Positions 52,362-61,402 of a stretch of 64,000 bases of DNA are shown one piece after another. Position 1 is the first letter of the stretch, and each line of letters opens with the position of its first letter. The notes below the pieces were generated by a model. It saw nothing but the letters and a program-made list of their open reading frames with translations, was not told the origin of the DNA and ran no database searches. Location of the stretch: the NCBI GenBank assembly GCA_964211495.1, contig CAXORL010000005.1, positions 62,001 to 126,000 of the forward strand. Reading direction: 5' to 3'. Source of the DNA: Faucicola osloensis_B (GTDB lineage: Bacteria; Pseudomonadota; Gammaproteobacteria; Pseudomonadales; Moraxellaceae). The position numbers were made by a program, and so were the translations under genes.

Positions 52362-53431
52362 TTTTATCTCGTTACGTTAAAAAACAAGCGCTTTTTGCCA
52401 TGACAGGGGCTATCATTGGTCTTTGGCTCCTTAAAGTCGTCTTTGATTATCTGGCAGAGTTGCAGGATCTCAATGATCATTACAATTATTTAGATGCCTT
52501 GCGTTTTATTGCCTATAGTGCACCCAGTGATTTACTCGACTATATGCCATTTGGCACGCTATTAGGCGCAGTGGTAGGTCTAGGCTTGCTTGCTAACACC
52601 AGTGAGTTGACGGTGATTCAAGCAGCAGGTATCAGCCGCTTTAAAATAGTCGGTTGGGTGATGCAACCAGCGATTCTTTTTGTCATTATCGGTCTATTAC
52701 TTGGGCAGTATGTAGTGCCAACTAGCAATCAGTTAGCGCACCAAGTCAAACATGACAAACCTTTGCTATCAAGTGCCATCAACGGTTATTGGGATAAACA
52801 AGCCAACCGCATCATCAATATTGACTATGCCAATACCAAAGGCGAGCTCAAAAACATTAAAGTTTGGCAGCTAGACGACACTGCTCATATTCAGCAAGTG
52901 CTGCAAGCCGATACTGGCAGCTTTGTCAGTCAAAATACCGCCGATAAGACATCGGGCTGGCAGCTGCAACAAATCAAACAATTGACCATCGCCGCCGATG
53001 GGCACAGTCAGCTGACTACCATCCCGACGATGACGCTGCAGTTACCCATTGAGCCGTCAGCGATTTATCTGTTAACACGCAGCCCTGATAACATGTCAGT
53101 GACCGAATTATGGCAGCACCAACAGCTCTTAGCCAAAGACAAACGCCGCTCACTGGAGCATGAAGTTGCCTTTTGGAAAAAGCTATTGTCGCCTTTTGCC
53201 ATGTTATCGCTAGTGTTGGTTGCTTGTTCATTTGTCTTTGGCTCCTTGCGTAACCAAAGCTTGGGCTATCGCATTGTGATTGCTCTGCTCTTTGGCTTGG
53301 TATTTAGTTATCTGCAAGATTTGGTCGGGTTTGTCAGTCTAAGCACGGGATTTTCACCGTTTTTTATGGTGTTATTACCGATTATTGCCAGTGCTGCGCT
53401 TGGCGTGTATTTAATTAGAAATAAAAACTGA
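52358..53431 (+). CDS. lptG: LPS export ABC transporter permease LptG
   Basis: 357 aa from the ATG at 52358 (MILSRYVKKQALFAMTG), which overlaps lptF by four bases. The open frame upstream is just the other frame of lptF. Features: DYMPFGTLLGAVVGLGLLANTSELTVIQAAGIS, a periplasmic jellyroll (about 140-260), and three C-terminal helices including SPFAMLSLVLVACSFVFGSLRNQSLGYRI, typical of LptG. The UDG-like gene starts one base after its stop region. Confidence 0.95.
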   Translation: MILSRYVKKQALFAMTGAIIGLWLLKVVFDYLAELQDLNDHYNYLDALRFIAYSAPSDLLDYMPFGTLLGAVVGLGLLANTSELTVIQAAGISRFKIVGWVMQPAILFVIIGLLLGQYVVPTSNQLAHQVKHDKPLLSSAINGYWDKQANRIINIDYANTKGELKNIKVWQLDDTAHIQQVLQADTGSFVSQNTADKTSGWQLQQIKQLTIAADGHSQLTTIPTMTLQLPIEPSAIYLLTRSPDNMSVTELWQHQQLLAKDKRRSLEHEVAFWKKLLSPFAMLSLVLVACSFVFGSLRNQSLGYRIVIALLFGLVFSYLQDLVGFVSLSTGFSPFFMVLLPIIASAALGVYLIRNKN

Positions 53432-53432
53432 T

Positions 53433-54098
53433 ATGTCTGCTGATTTATTGACTGACCCGCGTGTCGAAGCCCATCCGTTTGGTAATTTCTTTTTTGCTGA
53501 TACCAAAGTCTTGATGATGGGTACGATGCCGCCCACGCCTGACAAATGGTGCATGGCATTTCATTATCCCAATTTTTATAATGATATGTGGCGTATCATG
53601 GGCAAGGTGTTTTTTGATGATATCGATTATTTTCGAGTCGGTGACGAAAAACGCTTTGATGCCGAAAAAATTAAAGCATTTTTACAGGCTTATAACATCG
53701 GTGAATGTCCCTCAGTCACTCACGTCATCCGCGAAAAAGGCAATGCGGCTGATGAACATCTGACTGTGGTGGCTACGGTTGATTTGGGTAAAGTTTTGGC
53801 ACAGCTTGAGCAGGTCAAGTGGATTTATACCACCGGTGGCAAAGCCACAGAAGTGCTGATAGCGCTGGTGAACCAAAGTATCAGTGACCCCGCGTCACTC
53901 TATTTTGATCCGAGCCAAACACCCTATAAACTGCCAAAAACCAATCAGTTTCTTGAAGTTAACGCTTTTGGGCGAGCATTTGGTATTTATCGGTTGCCAT
54001 CGACCTCGCGCGCTTACCCGCAAAGCTTGGAGAAAAAAGTAGCCGCTTATCGGGCGTTTTTTACTTTGGCAGGGATATTGCCCGCAAGCGGCAGTTAG
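53433..54098 (+). CDS. Uracil-DNA glycosylase superfamily protein
   Basis: 221 aa. VLMMGTMPPTPDKWCMAFHYPNFYNDMWRIMGKVFF fits the first motif of the UDG superfamily (GTxPP followed by FxYPxNxFWRI), closest to the Mug-like or family-unassigned group; YTTGGKATEVLI and AFGRAFGIYRLPSTSRAYPQS resemble the late motif (SP/TSR). A base-excision role is inferred; the substrate is unknown. It starts 2 bp after lptG and is probably cotranscribed. Its last codons lie inside a 16-bp tandem repeat. Confidence 0.8.
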   Translation: MSADLLTDPRVEAHPFGNFFFADTKVLMMGTMPPTPDKWCMAFHYPNFYNDMWRIMGKVFFDDIDYFRVGDEKRFDAEKIKAFLQAYNIGECPSVTHVIREKGNAADEHLTVVATVDLGKVLAQLEQVKWIYTTGGKATEVLIALVNQSISDPASLYFDPSQTPYKLPKTNQFLEVNAFGRAFGIYRLPSTSRAYPQSLEKKVAAYRAFFTLAGILPASGS

Positions 54099-54149
54099 CA
54101 TAATCGACAGTTAGCACAATCAGTAGCTAGCACAATCGGCAGTTAGCAA
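54090..54149. repeat. 16-bp tandem repeat, about 3.7 copies, at the UDG gene 3' end
   Basis: Units ggcagttagcataatc (54090), gacagttagcacaatc (54106), agtagctagcacaatc (54122) and a partial ggcagttagcaa (54138). The first unit supplies the gene's stop codon (tag at 54096-54098). Confidence 0.9.
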
Positions 54150-54317
54150 ATGATAAGCAAGCTGCCATGACACAATTGATATAGTCACTGTGCTTGCCCT
54201 ACTTTATACTCTTGCCTAAGACTGATAATCAATGCTGAAAGTCAACGCATACAGTTAATGCTTATAATCATCATTTCAAAACACACCGTATAAAAATCAA
54301 AGCATGGGAGCCGATGC

Positions 54318-55139
54318 ATGTCCAACACCGCACCATCAATCTTGCTTGTCATCGCAGTTATCAGCATGATTGGTTGTGAGCAATCTGATTCTCAGCAGCC
54401 AGCACCCCCGACCGCTGCCGCCGTGAGCGCGCCCCAAGAATTTGATGATAAACCATTGCCCCAAGTATTAGACACCCAGGCAATCAATAACAACATGCTT
54501 ACCGTCAGTCAATTGGCGCAAGGTTATGTGATGCCCGCCTCAAGTACCATCAATGACTATCAAGAAGCGTATTTTACTGTCATCAAGCAGCCGAGTATCG
54601 ATGCGGCTGCAGCCAGTGACCCAAACGCCCTCAATCAATTTGACTATATACCCATTTCGCCTGATATGATTTTTGTCAAAGCTATGCTGAGTCATTTTGA
54701 TGAAATCATCGCGCTTGCCAATATTGAGCAGCGATATGGCAAAAACCCTGAACTGCTAGACTTAGCCCGAGACATTATCAGCTCACGCCAAAATGAATCA
54801 CAAATATTACAGAATTGGCTTGCCATGCAACTGGTTCAAAACACCGCTGACCCTAATCAGCCAATGGCAGATAGTGTGGCAGCCCAGCAAGAAATCGATA
54901 GCATTATCGATGATATGCAGCAAGAAATGGTCGACACAGTCATGACTAAAAACGCCGACCAAGCGTTTGCCCAAACCGTGCTGATTCATCATAAAGGCGC
55001 GATTGCGTTCTCACAAGTGGTTGCCAAATATGGTAACGATGACAAAGTGCGTAGCCTTACCAATACCCTAATCGATACCCAACAAGCCGAAATTCAACTT
55101 CTACAAAATTGGCTCCGTAACCACGGTTATGCCCAATAA
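54318..55139 (+). CDS. DUF305-family lipoprotein
   Basis: 273 aa. A signal peptide ends in lipobox MIGC (cysteine near residue 20), followed by a Pro/Ala-rich linker. Two DUF305-type four-helix units are visible: a first one (about 115-165, DMIFVKAMLSHFDEIIALANIEQRYG) in which the second histidine is replaced, and a second (about 205-270, FAQTVLIHHKGAIAFSQVVAKYG) with the classic HHxGAI motif. DUF305 is a ferritin-like family often linked to metals; function is not established. GGGAG stands before the ATG. Confidence 0.85.
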   Translation: MSNTAPSILLVIAVISMIGCEQSDSQQPAPPTAAAVSAPQEFDDKPLPQVLDTQAINNNMLTVSQLAQGYVMPASSTINDYQEAYFTVIKQPSIDAAAASDPNALNQFDYIPISPDMIFVKAMLSHFDEIIALANIEQRYGKNPELLDLARDIISSRQNESQILQNWLAMQLVQNTADPNQPMADSVAAQQEIDSIIDDMQQEMVDTVMTKNADQAFAQTVLIHHKGAIAFSQVVAKYGNDDKVRSLTNTLIDTQQAEIQLLQNWLRNHGYAQ

Positions 55140-55158
55140 TCGCTTACTGTAGCAAACA

Positions 55159-55198
55159 AAAAGGCCGGATTATCACACTATAACCCGCCCCTTTTTAG
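55159..55198. terminator. Probable terminator after DUF305 gene
   Basis: aaaaaggccggattat pairs imperfectly with ataacccgccccttttt around cacact. Confidence 0.5.
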
Positions 55199-55240
55199 AA
55201 TTAAATTCACCCAAATTGATGTTGGCTAACTTGATGTTTG

Positions 55241-55567
55241 CTAGCTGTCATCCACATCATGAACCATTCGCGTGAGCGTGATTTGCCGCTGTAACTGCCG
55301 AAGCGGTCTTAGCTCGTCAAGCAGCGATAGTATTAAGCCAATCGCTTGCGGACTGGCATCAAAATCACGGCGTAGGCGTGAGGCAAGGCGCACCGTGGTC
55401 AATTGTGCGCTATTAAAATAGGGCTGGCTGTCGATAGCAGGCGTTTCAGCATAAATAATATCTTCATCTATTAGCGCTAATACCCAGCTTTTATCCCAAC
55501 TACTCGCCATAATCAAATCATCTAAGGTTAACCGTAATGATAAATCCGTATTGGTGGTTTGAGCCAT
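55241..55567 (-). CDS. cbpM: Chaperone modulatory protein CbpM-like
   Basis: 108 aa. Its size, the predicted MerR-like helix-turn-helix start (LTLDDLIMASSWDKSWVLALIDEDII), the middle FNSAQLTTVRLASRLRRDFDASPQAIGLILSLLDEL and the position directly downstream of cbpA match CbpM, which binds the J domain of CbpA and inhibits its co-chaperone activity. In E. coli, CbpM is 101 aa. The gap to cbpA is 112 bp. Confidence 0.85.
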   Translation of the reverse strand: MAQTTNTDLSLRLTLDDLIMASSWDKSWVLALIDEDIIYAETPAIDSQPYFNSAQLTTVRLASRLRRDFDASPQAIGLILSLLDELRPLRQLQRQITLTRMVHDVDDS

Positions 55568-55679
55568 GTTGCACTCCTGTTGTGTGTCTATAGTTATGTT
55601 TGGTGCTTGTTTGTCATTTTTTTTATTGTACTGCCTGTTTTTTTTGCTTAGTTATCAATAGCGCTTAATTATCAATAGA

Positions 55680-56651
55680 TTAGCGCGTTGGGATAAATGA
55701 GGCAAATGCCGATTTGAACGCTTCAAACGCTTTGACATCTGCGTCTGTATCGATTTTTGGCAACACGATATTTAAGCTTAAATATAAATCACCGGCTTCT
55801 TTGGCTGGGATACCTTTACCTTTAAGGCGCAGATTGGTACCGGTGCGGCTATTTTTTGGGACATTGACATTGACCTTGCCAGCAGGCGTGTTGACCGTGA
55901 TTTGCCCCCCCAAGGCTGCTTCCCAAGGCGCAACGTCTACCGTTTGGAACACGTCTTTGCCTTCTACACGGATATTGTCTGGGTGATTAAATTTGATTTT
56001 TAGGTACAAATCGCCATTATCACCGCCATACGGGCTTGGATTGCCTTGTTTTGCCAAGCGAATTTGTTGCCCTTCGGCAATACCTTTGGGGATTTTGACC
56101 TCAATGGTCTTGGTTTGATAATCCAGCCCTGTCGCGGTTTGCACGGGTAAACTTAGGCTGATTTTACGGGTATCGCCTTCATAAGTGGCTTTTAAATCAA
56201 TTGATAACTCGGCATGCTGATCGTCGCCTTTGCTCGAGCGTTGCGACTGTCTACCACCAAATCCGTCTGCACCGCCCCCAAATGTCGAGAAAATATCATC
56301 AAATCTAAAACCGCCCGCGCCTTGCGATTGACGACCGCCAGCCCCACCGCCAAACTGGCGAAGAATTTCATCCAAATCCGCTTGGCTCATATTGGCATTA
56401 AAGCCCTGACCGCCGCCAAAGCCTTGACCCATATAAGGGTTGTCGAGCATCAGGTCGTATTGGGCACGTTTTTCAGCGTCCTTGAGCGTTTCATAGGCGT
56501 TATTGATTTCACCCATTTTGGCGTCGGCATCGGGTGAGTCGTTGATATCAGGGTGATATTGTCGCACCAGTTTGCGATAGGCTTTTTTAATATCTGCTTC
56601 ACTGGCTTTTTTATCGACGCCTAAAATGTCATAATAGTTTTTTTCTGCCAT
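55680..56651 (-). CDS. cbpA: DnaJ-family co-chaperone CbpA-like
   Basis: 323 aa from the ATG at 56651 (AAGGA upstream); the open frame runs on to 56738, but those residues are not part of the family. The J domain (1-70) has HPD at 33-35. It is followed by a Gly/Phe/Gln-rich region (80-145), and two C-terminal substrate-binding beta domains without the zinc fingers of DnaJ, as in CbpA. It stimulates DnaK ATPase. The following cbpM supports the assignment. Confidence 0.93.
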   Translation of the reverse strand: MAEKNYYDILGVDKKASEADIKKAYRKLVRQYHPDINDSPDADAKMGEINNAYETLKDAEKRAQYDLMLDNPYMGQGFGGGQGFNANMSQADLDEILRQFGGGAGGRQSQGAGGFRFDDIFSTFGGGADGFGGRQSQRSSKGDDQHAELSIDLKATYEGDTRKISLSLPVQTATGLDYQTKTIEVKIPKGIAEGQQIRLAKQGNPSPYGGDNGDLYLKIKFNHPDNIRVEGKDVFQTVDVAPWEAALGGQITVNTPAGKVNVNVPKNSRTGTNLRLKGKGIPAKEAGDLYLSLNIVLPKIDTDADVKAFEAFKSAFASFIPTR

Positions 56652-56826
56652 TATTATTGTCCTTACGATTTTACAAATAGTGCTATTTGCGCAGCAATGT
56701 GATGATATTAATATAATGGCTATTTTGGCATTTTTCAAAGCTTCTTTGGTAATTGACGATGATGGGCGCCAAGTGATATTAGCGTTTAATCGCGGTTTTG
56801 GGCTTTTTTTGACAACAGGATGACAG

Positions 56827-57462
56827 ATGACAAAAGTTGCATTGTTAGATTATGGCATGGGTAATTTACATTCGGCAGGTAAAGCCTTGACAGCAGTAGG
56901 CGCTGATGTGTCGATCACGCGTGACCCTGCGGTGATTGCGGCGGCAGACAAAATTGTCTTTCCTGGCGTAGGGGCAATGCGCGACTGTATGGCAGAGATG
57001 CAGGCAGCAGGAATCGCTGATGCCGTCAAAACGGCTGTATTTAATAAGCCTGTAATGGCGATTTGTGTCGGCATGCAGGCGTTGTTTGAGCGCTCAGAAG
57101 AAAATGAGGGGGTAGACTGTCTAGGGGTATTAGGCGGTGACGTCAAACGCTTTGATGATCATTGGCTAGATGACAAAAACGAACGCATTAAAGTGCCGCA
57201 TATGGGCTGGAATACTATCACCCATATGGATTTGGCGCATCCGCTATGGCAAGGGATTGAAGATAATACTCATTTTTATTTTGTGCATAGTTTTTATTGT
57301 GTGCCGTCTGATACTTCGATTGTAGCGGCAACCTGTGATTATGGCGTCGAGTTTTGTGCCAGCGTGATTAAAGATAATCTGTTTGCGACCCAGTTCCACC
57401 CCGAAAAAAGCCATACCTCAGGGTTGCAGCTATTGAAGAATTTTGTTGAGTGGAAAATTTAG
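56827..57462 (+). CDS. hisH: Imidazole glycerol phosphate synthase glutamine amidotransferase subunit
   Basis: 211 aa class I glutaminase that supplies ammonia to HisF. Catalytic residues: nucleophile C80 (AICVGMQALF) and H191/E193 (QFHPEKS). LLDYGMGNLHS and FPGVGAMRDCM are HisH signatures. The usual partners hisA and hisF are not adjacent: the next gene is an unrelated AT-rich ATPase-like gene. Start chosen at the ATG after gacag. Confidence 0.96.
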   Translation: MTKVALLDYGMGNLHSAGKALTAVGADVSITRDPAVIAAADKIVFPGVGAMRDCMAEMQAAGIADAVKTAVFNKPVMAICVGMQALFERSEENEGVDCLGVLGGDVKRFDDHWLDDKNERIKVPHMGWNTITHMDLAHPLWQGIEDNTHFYFVHSFYCVPSDTSIVAATCDYGVEFCASVIKDNLFATQFHPEKSHTSGLQLLKNFVEWKI

Positions 57463-57509
57463 AATTAATCCGACTCTTGCCCAAACTGATCTATTAAAGG
57501 AAATATTGT

Positions 57510-58496
57510 ATGGAATTAAGGCTGACCGATGTGAATTTAGGCAACCTTAATCTATTTTACCAAGCTTTGGTATCTGCTCTGCACACATATGATACTTCAT
57601 TAATTATAGATCTTGGTAACATTAAATTTTGTGAGCCTGAACATTATGCATATTTAGCGCTGATATTGAAAGAATTCAAACGAAGAAAAACCTTTGTGGC
57701 TCAACTAAAATTAGGTAGCAAAAATAATGTAATAAGTTATTTAAGCCATATAGGTTTCTTTGACTTCATTGATTTTAAATATGGAAAATCGATAGGAATA
57801 GCTAAAGGAAGTGATACATATATTCCGATCAGAAAAATTTCTGAATCCGAACTATTTTTTAAATATTCAGACTTCAAATCTACATTACAGGATTATATTG
57901 TAGAAGAATCTGAAAGTTTAACTAGATTACTTCTTAAATCTTCTAAGCGTACCGAAAATTACCAAATTATCTCATATAGTATAAGAGAAGCTATACGAAA
58001 CGCTCTAGAGCATTCTAATGAAAGTAGCTGTTACATATGCGCACAGCGTTGGGCAAATGGCAAAGCACAAATTGTAATTTTCGATGAAGGGATTGGAATT
58101 TTTAACTCTTTAAAAAATGCTGAGATTATTGGTTTGTCTGAAGAAAACTGCTTATCACTTGCTATTCAACCTGGTATAAGTAAGGCTAATAATATACCTG
58201 CATCCCAAAATATCCATGATAATTCAGGATATGGATTATATGCTCTTTATCAAATTGCGAGAAATTATGGAAAGCTATTAATTTGTAGCTCAAATAAATA
58301 TTTATGTACAAATAAAAACTTCAAACAATTTGATGAAATAGGAAAATCTTATAATAGAGGAACTCTTTTAGCTTTAACTTTTGAAAATTATCCTTCAAGT
58401 GCACGATATCTTTTAAAAGATATTATGGATAGCGGTGAAGATGAAGCTAAACTTGCTGGAAGAAGTGAACCTTCCAGCAGAAGTAAAAATTTATGA
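57510..58496 (+). CDS. STAS-like plus histidine-kinase-like ATPase protein (putative anti-sigma/regulatory type)
   Basis: 328 aa. Residues 1-95 look like a STAS-type fold (TSLIIDLGNIKFCEPEHYAYLALILKEFKR). Residues 130-310 are a GHKL ATPase: N box REAIRNALEHS (N164), G1 box FDEGIGIF (D192), and G2-like SGYGLYALYQIA (240-250), and a late GTLLALTF strand. There is no dimerisation-phosphoacceptor helix, receiver or membrane segment, so it is not a normal sensor kinase. The DNA is strikingly more AT-rich than both neighbours, which points to horizontal acquisition. AAAGGA lies before the ATG. Its stop is 6 bases from the convergent avtA stop. The function is unknown. Confidence 0.82.
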   Translation: MELRLTDVNLGNLNLFYQALVSALHTYDTSLIIDLGNIKFCEPEHYAYLALILKEFKRRKTFVAQLKLGSKNNVISYLSHIGFFDFIDFKYGKSIGIAKGSDTYIPIRKISESELFFKYSDFKSTLQDYIVEESESLTRLLLKSSKRTENYQIISYSIREAIRNALEHSNESSCYICAQRWANGKAQIVIFDEGIGIFNSLKNAEIIGLSEENCLSLAIQPGISKANNIPASQNIHDNSGYGLYALYQIARNYGKLLICSSNKYLCTNKNFKQFDEIGKSYNRGTLLALTFENYPSSARYLLKDIMDSGEDEAKLAGRSEPSSRSKNL

Positions 58497-58502
58497 AATA
58501 GA

Positions 58503-59810
58503 TTAATTATAAACCGCTCTCACCACTTCCCCAATCGTGGCAATCCCTTTTTTCAAGGTATCATCATCTTGGGCGATGCTTAAGCGGATACACTCATGGG
58601 CATGCCTAAAATTTTCGGTATCCACGCCAACAAAGAAATGCTCGCTAGGGATAATCAACGTGCCTTTAGCTTTTAATCGCTCATACAATTCCACCGTGGT
58701 TATCGGTAAATCTTTAAACCATACCCACAGGAAAATCGCGCCTTCAGGCTTGTGGATTTTCATCGCACCCTTTGGCAAGTCGCCCAACTCTTGTTTTAGC
58801 AGCTGCACAGCTAATTTGGCTTGTCCTTGGTAAAACGGACGAATATGATTGTCTGACAAATCTTTTAGCCGGTCATCTTGTAGCAGTGGCGTAGCAATCG
58901 CCGCACCAAAACGGGTCGGCGCTAGATTGACAATGGCGTTTAGGCTGCTAATCGCTTTGACCACCTGCGGATTGGCGACCACAATCCCTGTACGCACCCC
59001 AGGCAAACCGATTTTTGATAGGCTAAAGCACAAAATAATTTGCTCATTCCAATTGAGCGTGGCTTGGCTATAGATGATATTGGGAAAGGGCATCCCATAC
59101 GCATTATCGATAATCAGTGGGATATCAAAGCGCTTGGCAATCGCTTCAAGGCGTGCCATTTCGTCATCGGTCAGCACGTTGCCTGTTGGGTTGGTGGGGC
59201 GGGAACAGCAAATTGCCCCGATTTCGCCGTTGTGCAATTCAGCCAAATTTTCTAGTGTGTCAAAATCGACTCGGTATTTAAAAAAGCCGTCTTCACCTTG
59301 ATGTTGCACAAAGTCAATGCTGGGTGGCACTGCGATAAAATGCTGCCCATCCACATGGGCATCGGCATAACCCACGTATTCTGGAGCAAGTGGTAATAGA
59401 ATTTTTTTATCAATGCTGCCTTGTGCTTGATCGTCGAACTGCCCACCAAACAAGTTAAATAAATAAAAAAATGCATTTTGTGAGCCATTGGTCAGGGCGA
59501 TATTATCTGTGGTAAGTCCCCAATTATAATGGCGATTAAAAAAATCTACCAATGCTGCAATAAACTTGGCATCGCCCTGCGGCGTTGAGTAGTTTCCGAT
59601 ATTTTCGATGGCCATTGAGCCCATATCACCTTCAGCTAGGGTTTTAAACACCGACCAATAGGTTTGGTTAACTGTATCAATCCGTGCTGGATTGCCACCG
59701 CCAAGCATATTAATCGGTTGCTCGCTGTTAAGCGCGTTGCCCAAATCATCCATTAACTGCAAAATACCGCTGTTTTTGGTAAACTTTTCACCAAATTTTG
59801 AAAACTGCAT
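58503..59810 (-). CDS. avtA: Valine--pyruvate transaminase
   Basis: 435 aa PLP-dependent fold type I aminotransferase. It matches AvtA along its length: FSKFGEKFTKNSGILQLMDDL at the start, MLGGGNPARI, ALTNGSQNAFFYLFNLFGGQ, CCSRPTNPTGNVL, LIIDNAYGMPFPNI, the PLP lysine in CFSLSKIGLPGVRTG and KPEGAIFLWVWFKDLPITT. It exchanges the amino group between valine or alanine and their keto acids. Single gene, divergent from the EnvZ-like kinase gene. Confidence 0.96.
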   Translation of the reverse strand: MQFSKFGEKFTKNSGILQLMDDLGNALNSEQPINMLGGGNPARIDTVNQTYWSVFKTLAEGDMGSMAIENIGNYSTPQGDAKFIAALVDFFNRHYNWGLTTDNIALTNGSQNAFFYLFNLFGGQFDDQAQGSIDKKILLPLAPEYVGYADAHVDGQHFIAVPPSIDFVQHQGEDGFFKYRVDFDTLENLAELHNGEIGAICCSRPTNPTGNVLTDDEMARLEAIAKRFDIPLIIDNAYGMPFPNIIYSQATLNWNEQIILCFSLSKIGLPGVRTGIVVANPQVVKAISSLNAIVNLAPTRFGAAIATPLLQDDRLKDLSDNHIRPFYQGQAKLAVQLLKQELGDLPKGAMKIHKPEGAIFLWVWFKDLPITTVELYERLKAKGTLIIPSEHFFVGVDTENFRHAHECIRLSIAQDDDTLKKGIATIGEVVRAVYN

Positions 59811-59914
59811 GATTGCCCCTTTAATTTTGCCAAGCTATCTGCGTATTATAACAGGATGCCAGTGCCGTTGCCCGTTTTGACTCACCTGTACCCCCACCAT
59901 CAGGATACCCCATC

Positions 59915-61291
59915 ATGAAACCGCATTTACCCAAACTCAAAGGCTATAGCCACACTTGGCAAACCACCTTGATGGTGATGTTGATGGTATTGGTGAGCGT
60001 GGCGTTGTCACTGTGGTTTTTTTGGCGCAGTCTGTATTTACCAGAGCTACAAAACCATGCGACTTATCTTGCCAATCAGCTGTTGATGATTGATAAAGCG
60101 GATAAAGATTTTAAAAACAATCCCGAGCTTAAAAATTGGATTATTGACGCCTCACATATTAATGTGATTACTGACCCACAACAGATACCTTCTTTTCAAG
60201 AAAAAACCTTGGTGGATTACTTTACCCAGCGGATGGCAACACAGATGGAAACCGTGATGCAGCGTCCTGTATCGGTCAATTTTAAATTCAAACCCGTGCC
60301 GATTTTGTATATTCAAGACAGCGCGCATCCGGATGTTTGGCTGCAAGAGCCCGTCAAGTTTTATGCCAAATATAGCCCAACGTCGATTTATTTTTTCTTA
60401 TTGGGGATTCCGTTTGCCACGTTGCTGACCATTTTGTTTTTGGTAAGACAGTTAAATCGCCCGCTCAAACGCCTACAAAAAGTGGCAATTGATTACATCA
60501 CCCTTGGACATGCCAACAATTTGGCGACTAATGAAGGCTCAACGGAGATTCGTCAGGTGAATTTGGCATTTAACCGACTGTTTCATAACCTGATCCAAAC
60601 CCAAAAAGAACGCAATATTATGCTAGCAGGTATTTCCCATGATTTGCGCACGCCACTGACGCGGATGCGACTCACGGCTGAGATGCTACCCGATGAGTTT
60701 TTGCGGGAAGGGCTAGTATATGACATTGAGGACATGGACGCGATTTTGGAGCAGTTTATTTCATTTATGAAAGATGGCTCAGATGAAGCAGTGCGATTGA
60801 CTAACCTGCGCCCAATCATTAACGAGATTGTTGTGCAGTTTGCGCCCACCCCATTTATTATCGATATCCAAGACGATCTGCCCAGTGTGCCATTGCGACC
60901 TTTATCCATTAAGCGTCTCATCGTTAATTTGGTCAATAATGCTTGTCGCTATGGTCAGCCGCCCATTCATATTGAAATTAGCATTGATGATGATCTACAA
61001 CCTAATGAGCAAATAGTCACCGATGAAACACTAACGCCAGAGATAACCTATAGACAAAAATATTTAACCATCAAAGTTAGCGATGAAGGCCAAGGCGTTG
61101 CCGAAGATCAGCTTGAGCGGATTATGCAGCCATTTGAGCGGGGCGAAACGGCACGTACCACGCAAGGAAGTGGACTTGGTCTTGCGATTGTAAGCCGCAT
61201 TACTCACCTGCACAATGGTAGCGTCATCGCTCGTAATCAGCCCAATGGCAGCGGTTTAGAAGTGGTGGTGAATATTCCGATTATAGAATAA
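59915..61291 (+). CDS. EnvZ-like sensor histidine kinase
   Basis: 458 aa. Two membrane helices (about 18-38 and 157-177) bracket a periplasmic sensor domain; a HAMP linker follows. The phosphoacceptor is H242 in AGISHDLRTPLTRMRL, the EnvZ-type H box. The ATPase has NLVNNACRYGQPP, DEGQGVAEDQ and GSGLGLAIVSRI. No response regulator gene is adjacent, as ompR would be in most relatives, so the partner must be elsewhere. Osmotic or envelope sensing is inferred by similarity. Confidence 0.9.
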   Translation: MKPHLPKLKGYSHTWQTTLMVMLMVLVSVALSLWFFWRSLYLPELQNHATYLANQLLMIDKADKDFKNNPELKNWIIDASHINVITDPQQIPSFQEKTLVDYFTQRMATQMETVMQRPVSVNFKFKPVPILYIQDSAHPDVWLQEPVKFYAKYSPTSIYFFLLGIPFATLLTILFLVRQLNRPLKRLQKVAIDYITLGHANNLATNEGSTEIRQVNLAFNRLFHNLIQTQKERNIMLAGISHDLRTPLTRMRLTAEMLPDEFLREGLVYDIEDMDAILEQFISFMKDGSDEAVRLTNLRPIINEIVVQFAPTPFIIDIQDDLPSVPLRPLSIKRLIVNLVNNACRYGQPPIHIEISIDDDLQPNEQIVTDETLTPEITYRQKYLTIKVSDEGQGVAEDQLERIMQPFERGETARTTQGSGLGLAIVSRITHLHNGSVIARNQPNGSGLEVVVNIPIIE

Positions 61292-61348
61292 AGATGACAG
61301 AAGCGTAAATTGGTTGCTTAATAGGTTAGGCTAACCATGATTCTTGGG

Positions 61349-61397
61349 TAGCTTTGGTTTTGATAGCTTTGGTTTTGATAGCTTCGGTTCGGGTAGC
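61349..61397. repeat. 15-bp tandem repeat, about 3.3 copies
   Basis: tagctttggttttga occurs twice exactly (61349-61363, 61364-61378), then tagcttcggttcggg (61379-61393) and tagcc. It lies between the kinase stop and the stop of the small leftward gene. Confidence 0.9.
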
Positions 61398-61402
61398 CAT
61401 TT

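Noticed and set aside
57510..58496. Two-gene toxin or defence module with the HATPase gene
   Set aside because: Both neighbours (hisH, avtA) are metabolic genes, so there is no partner gene to support a module here.
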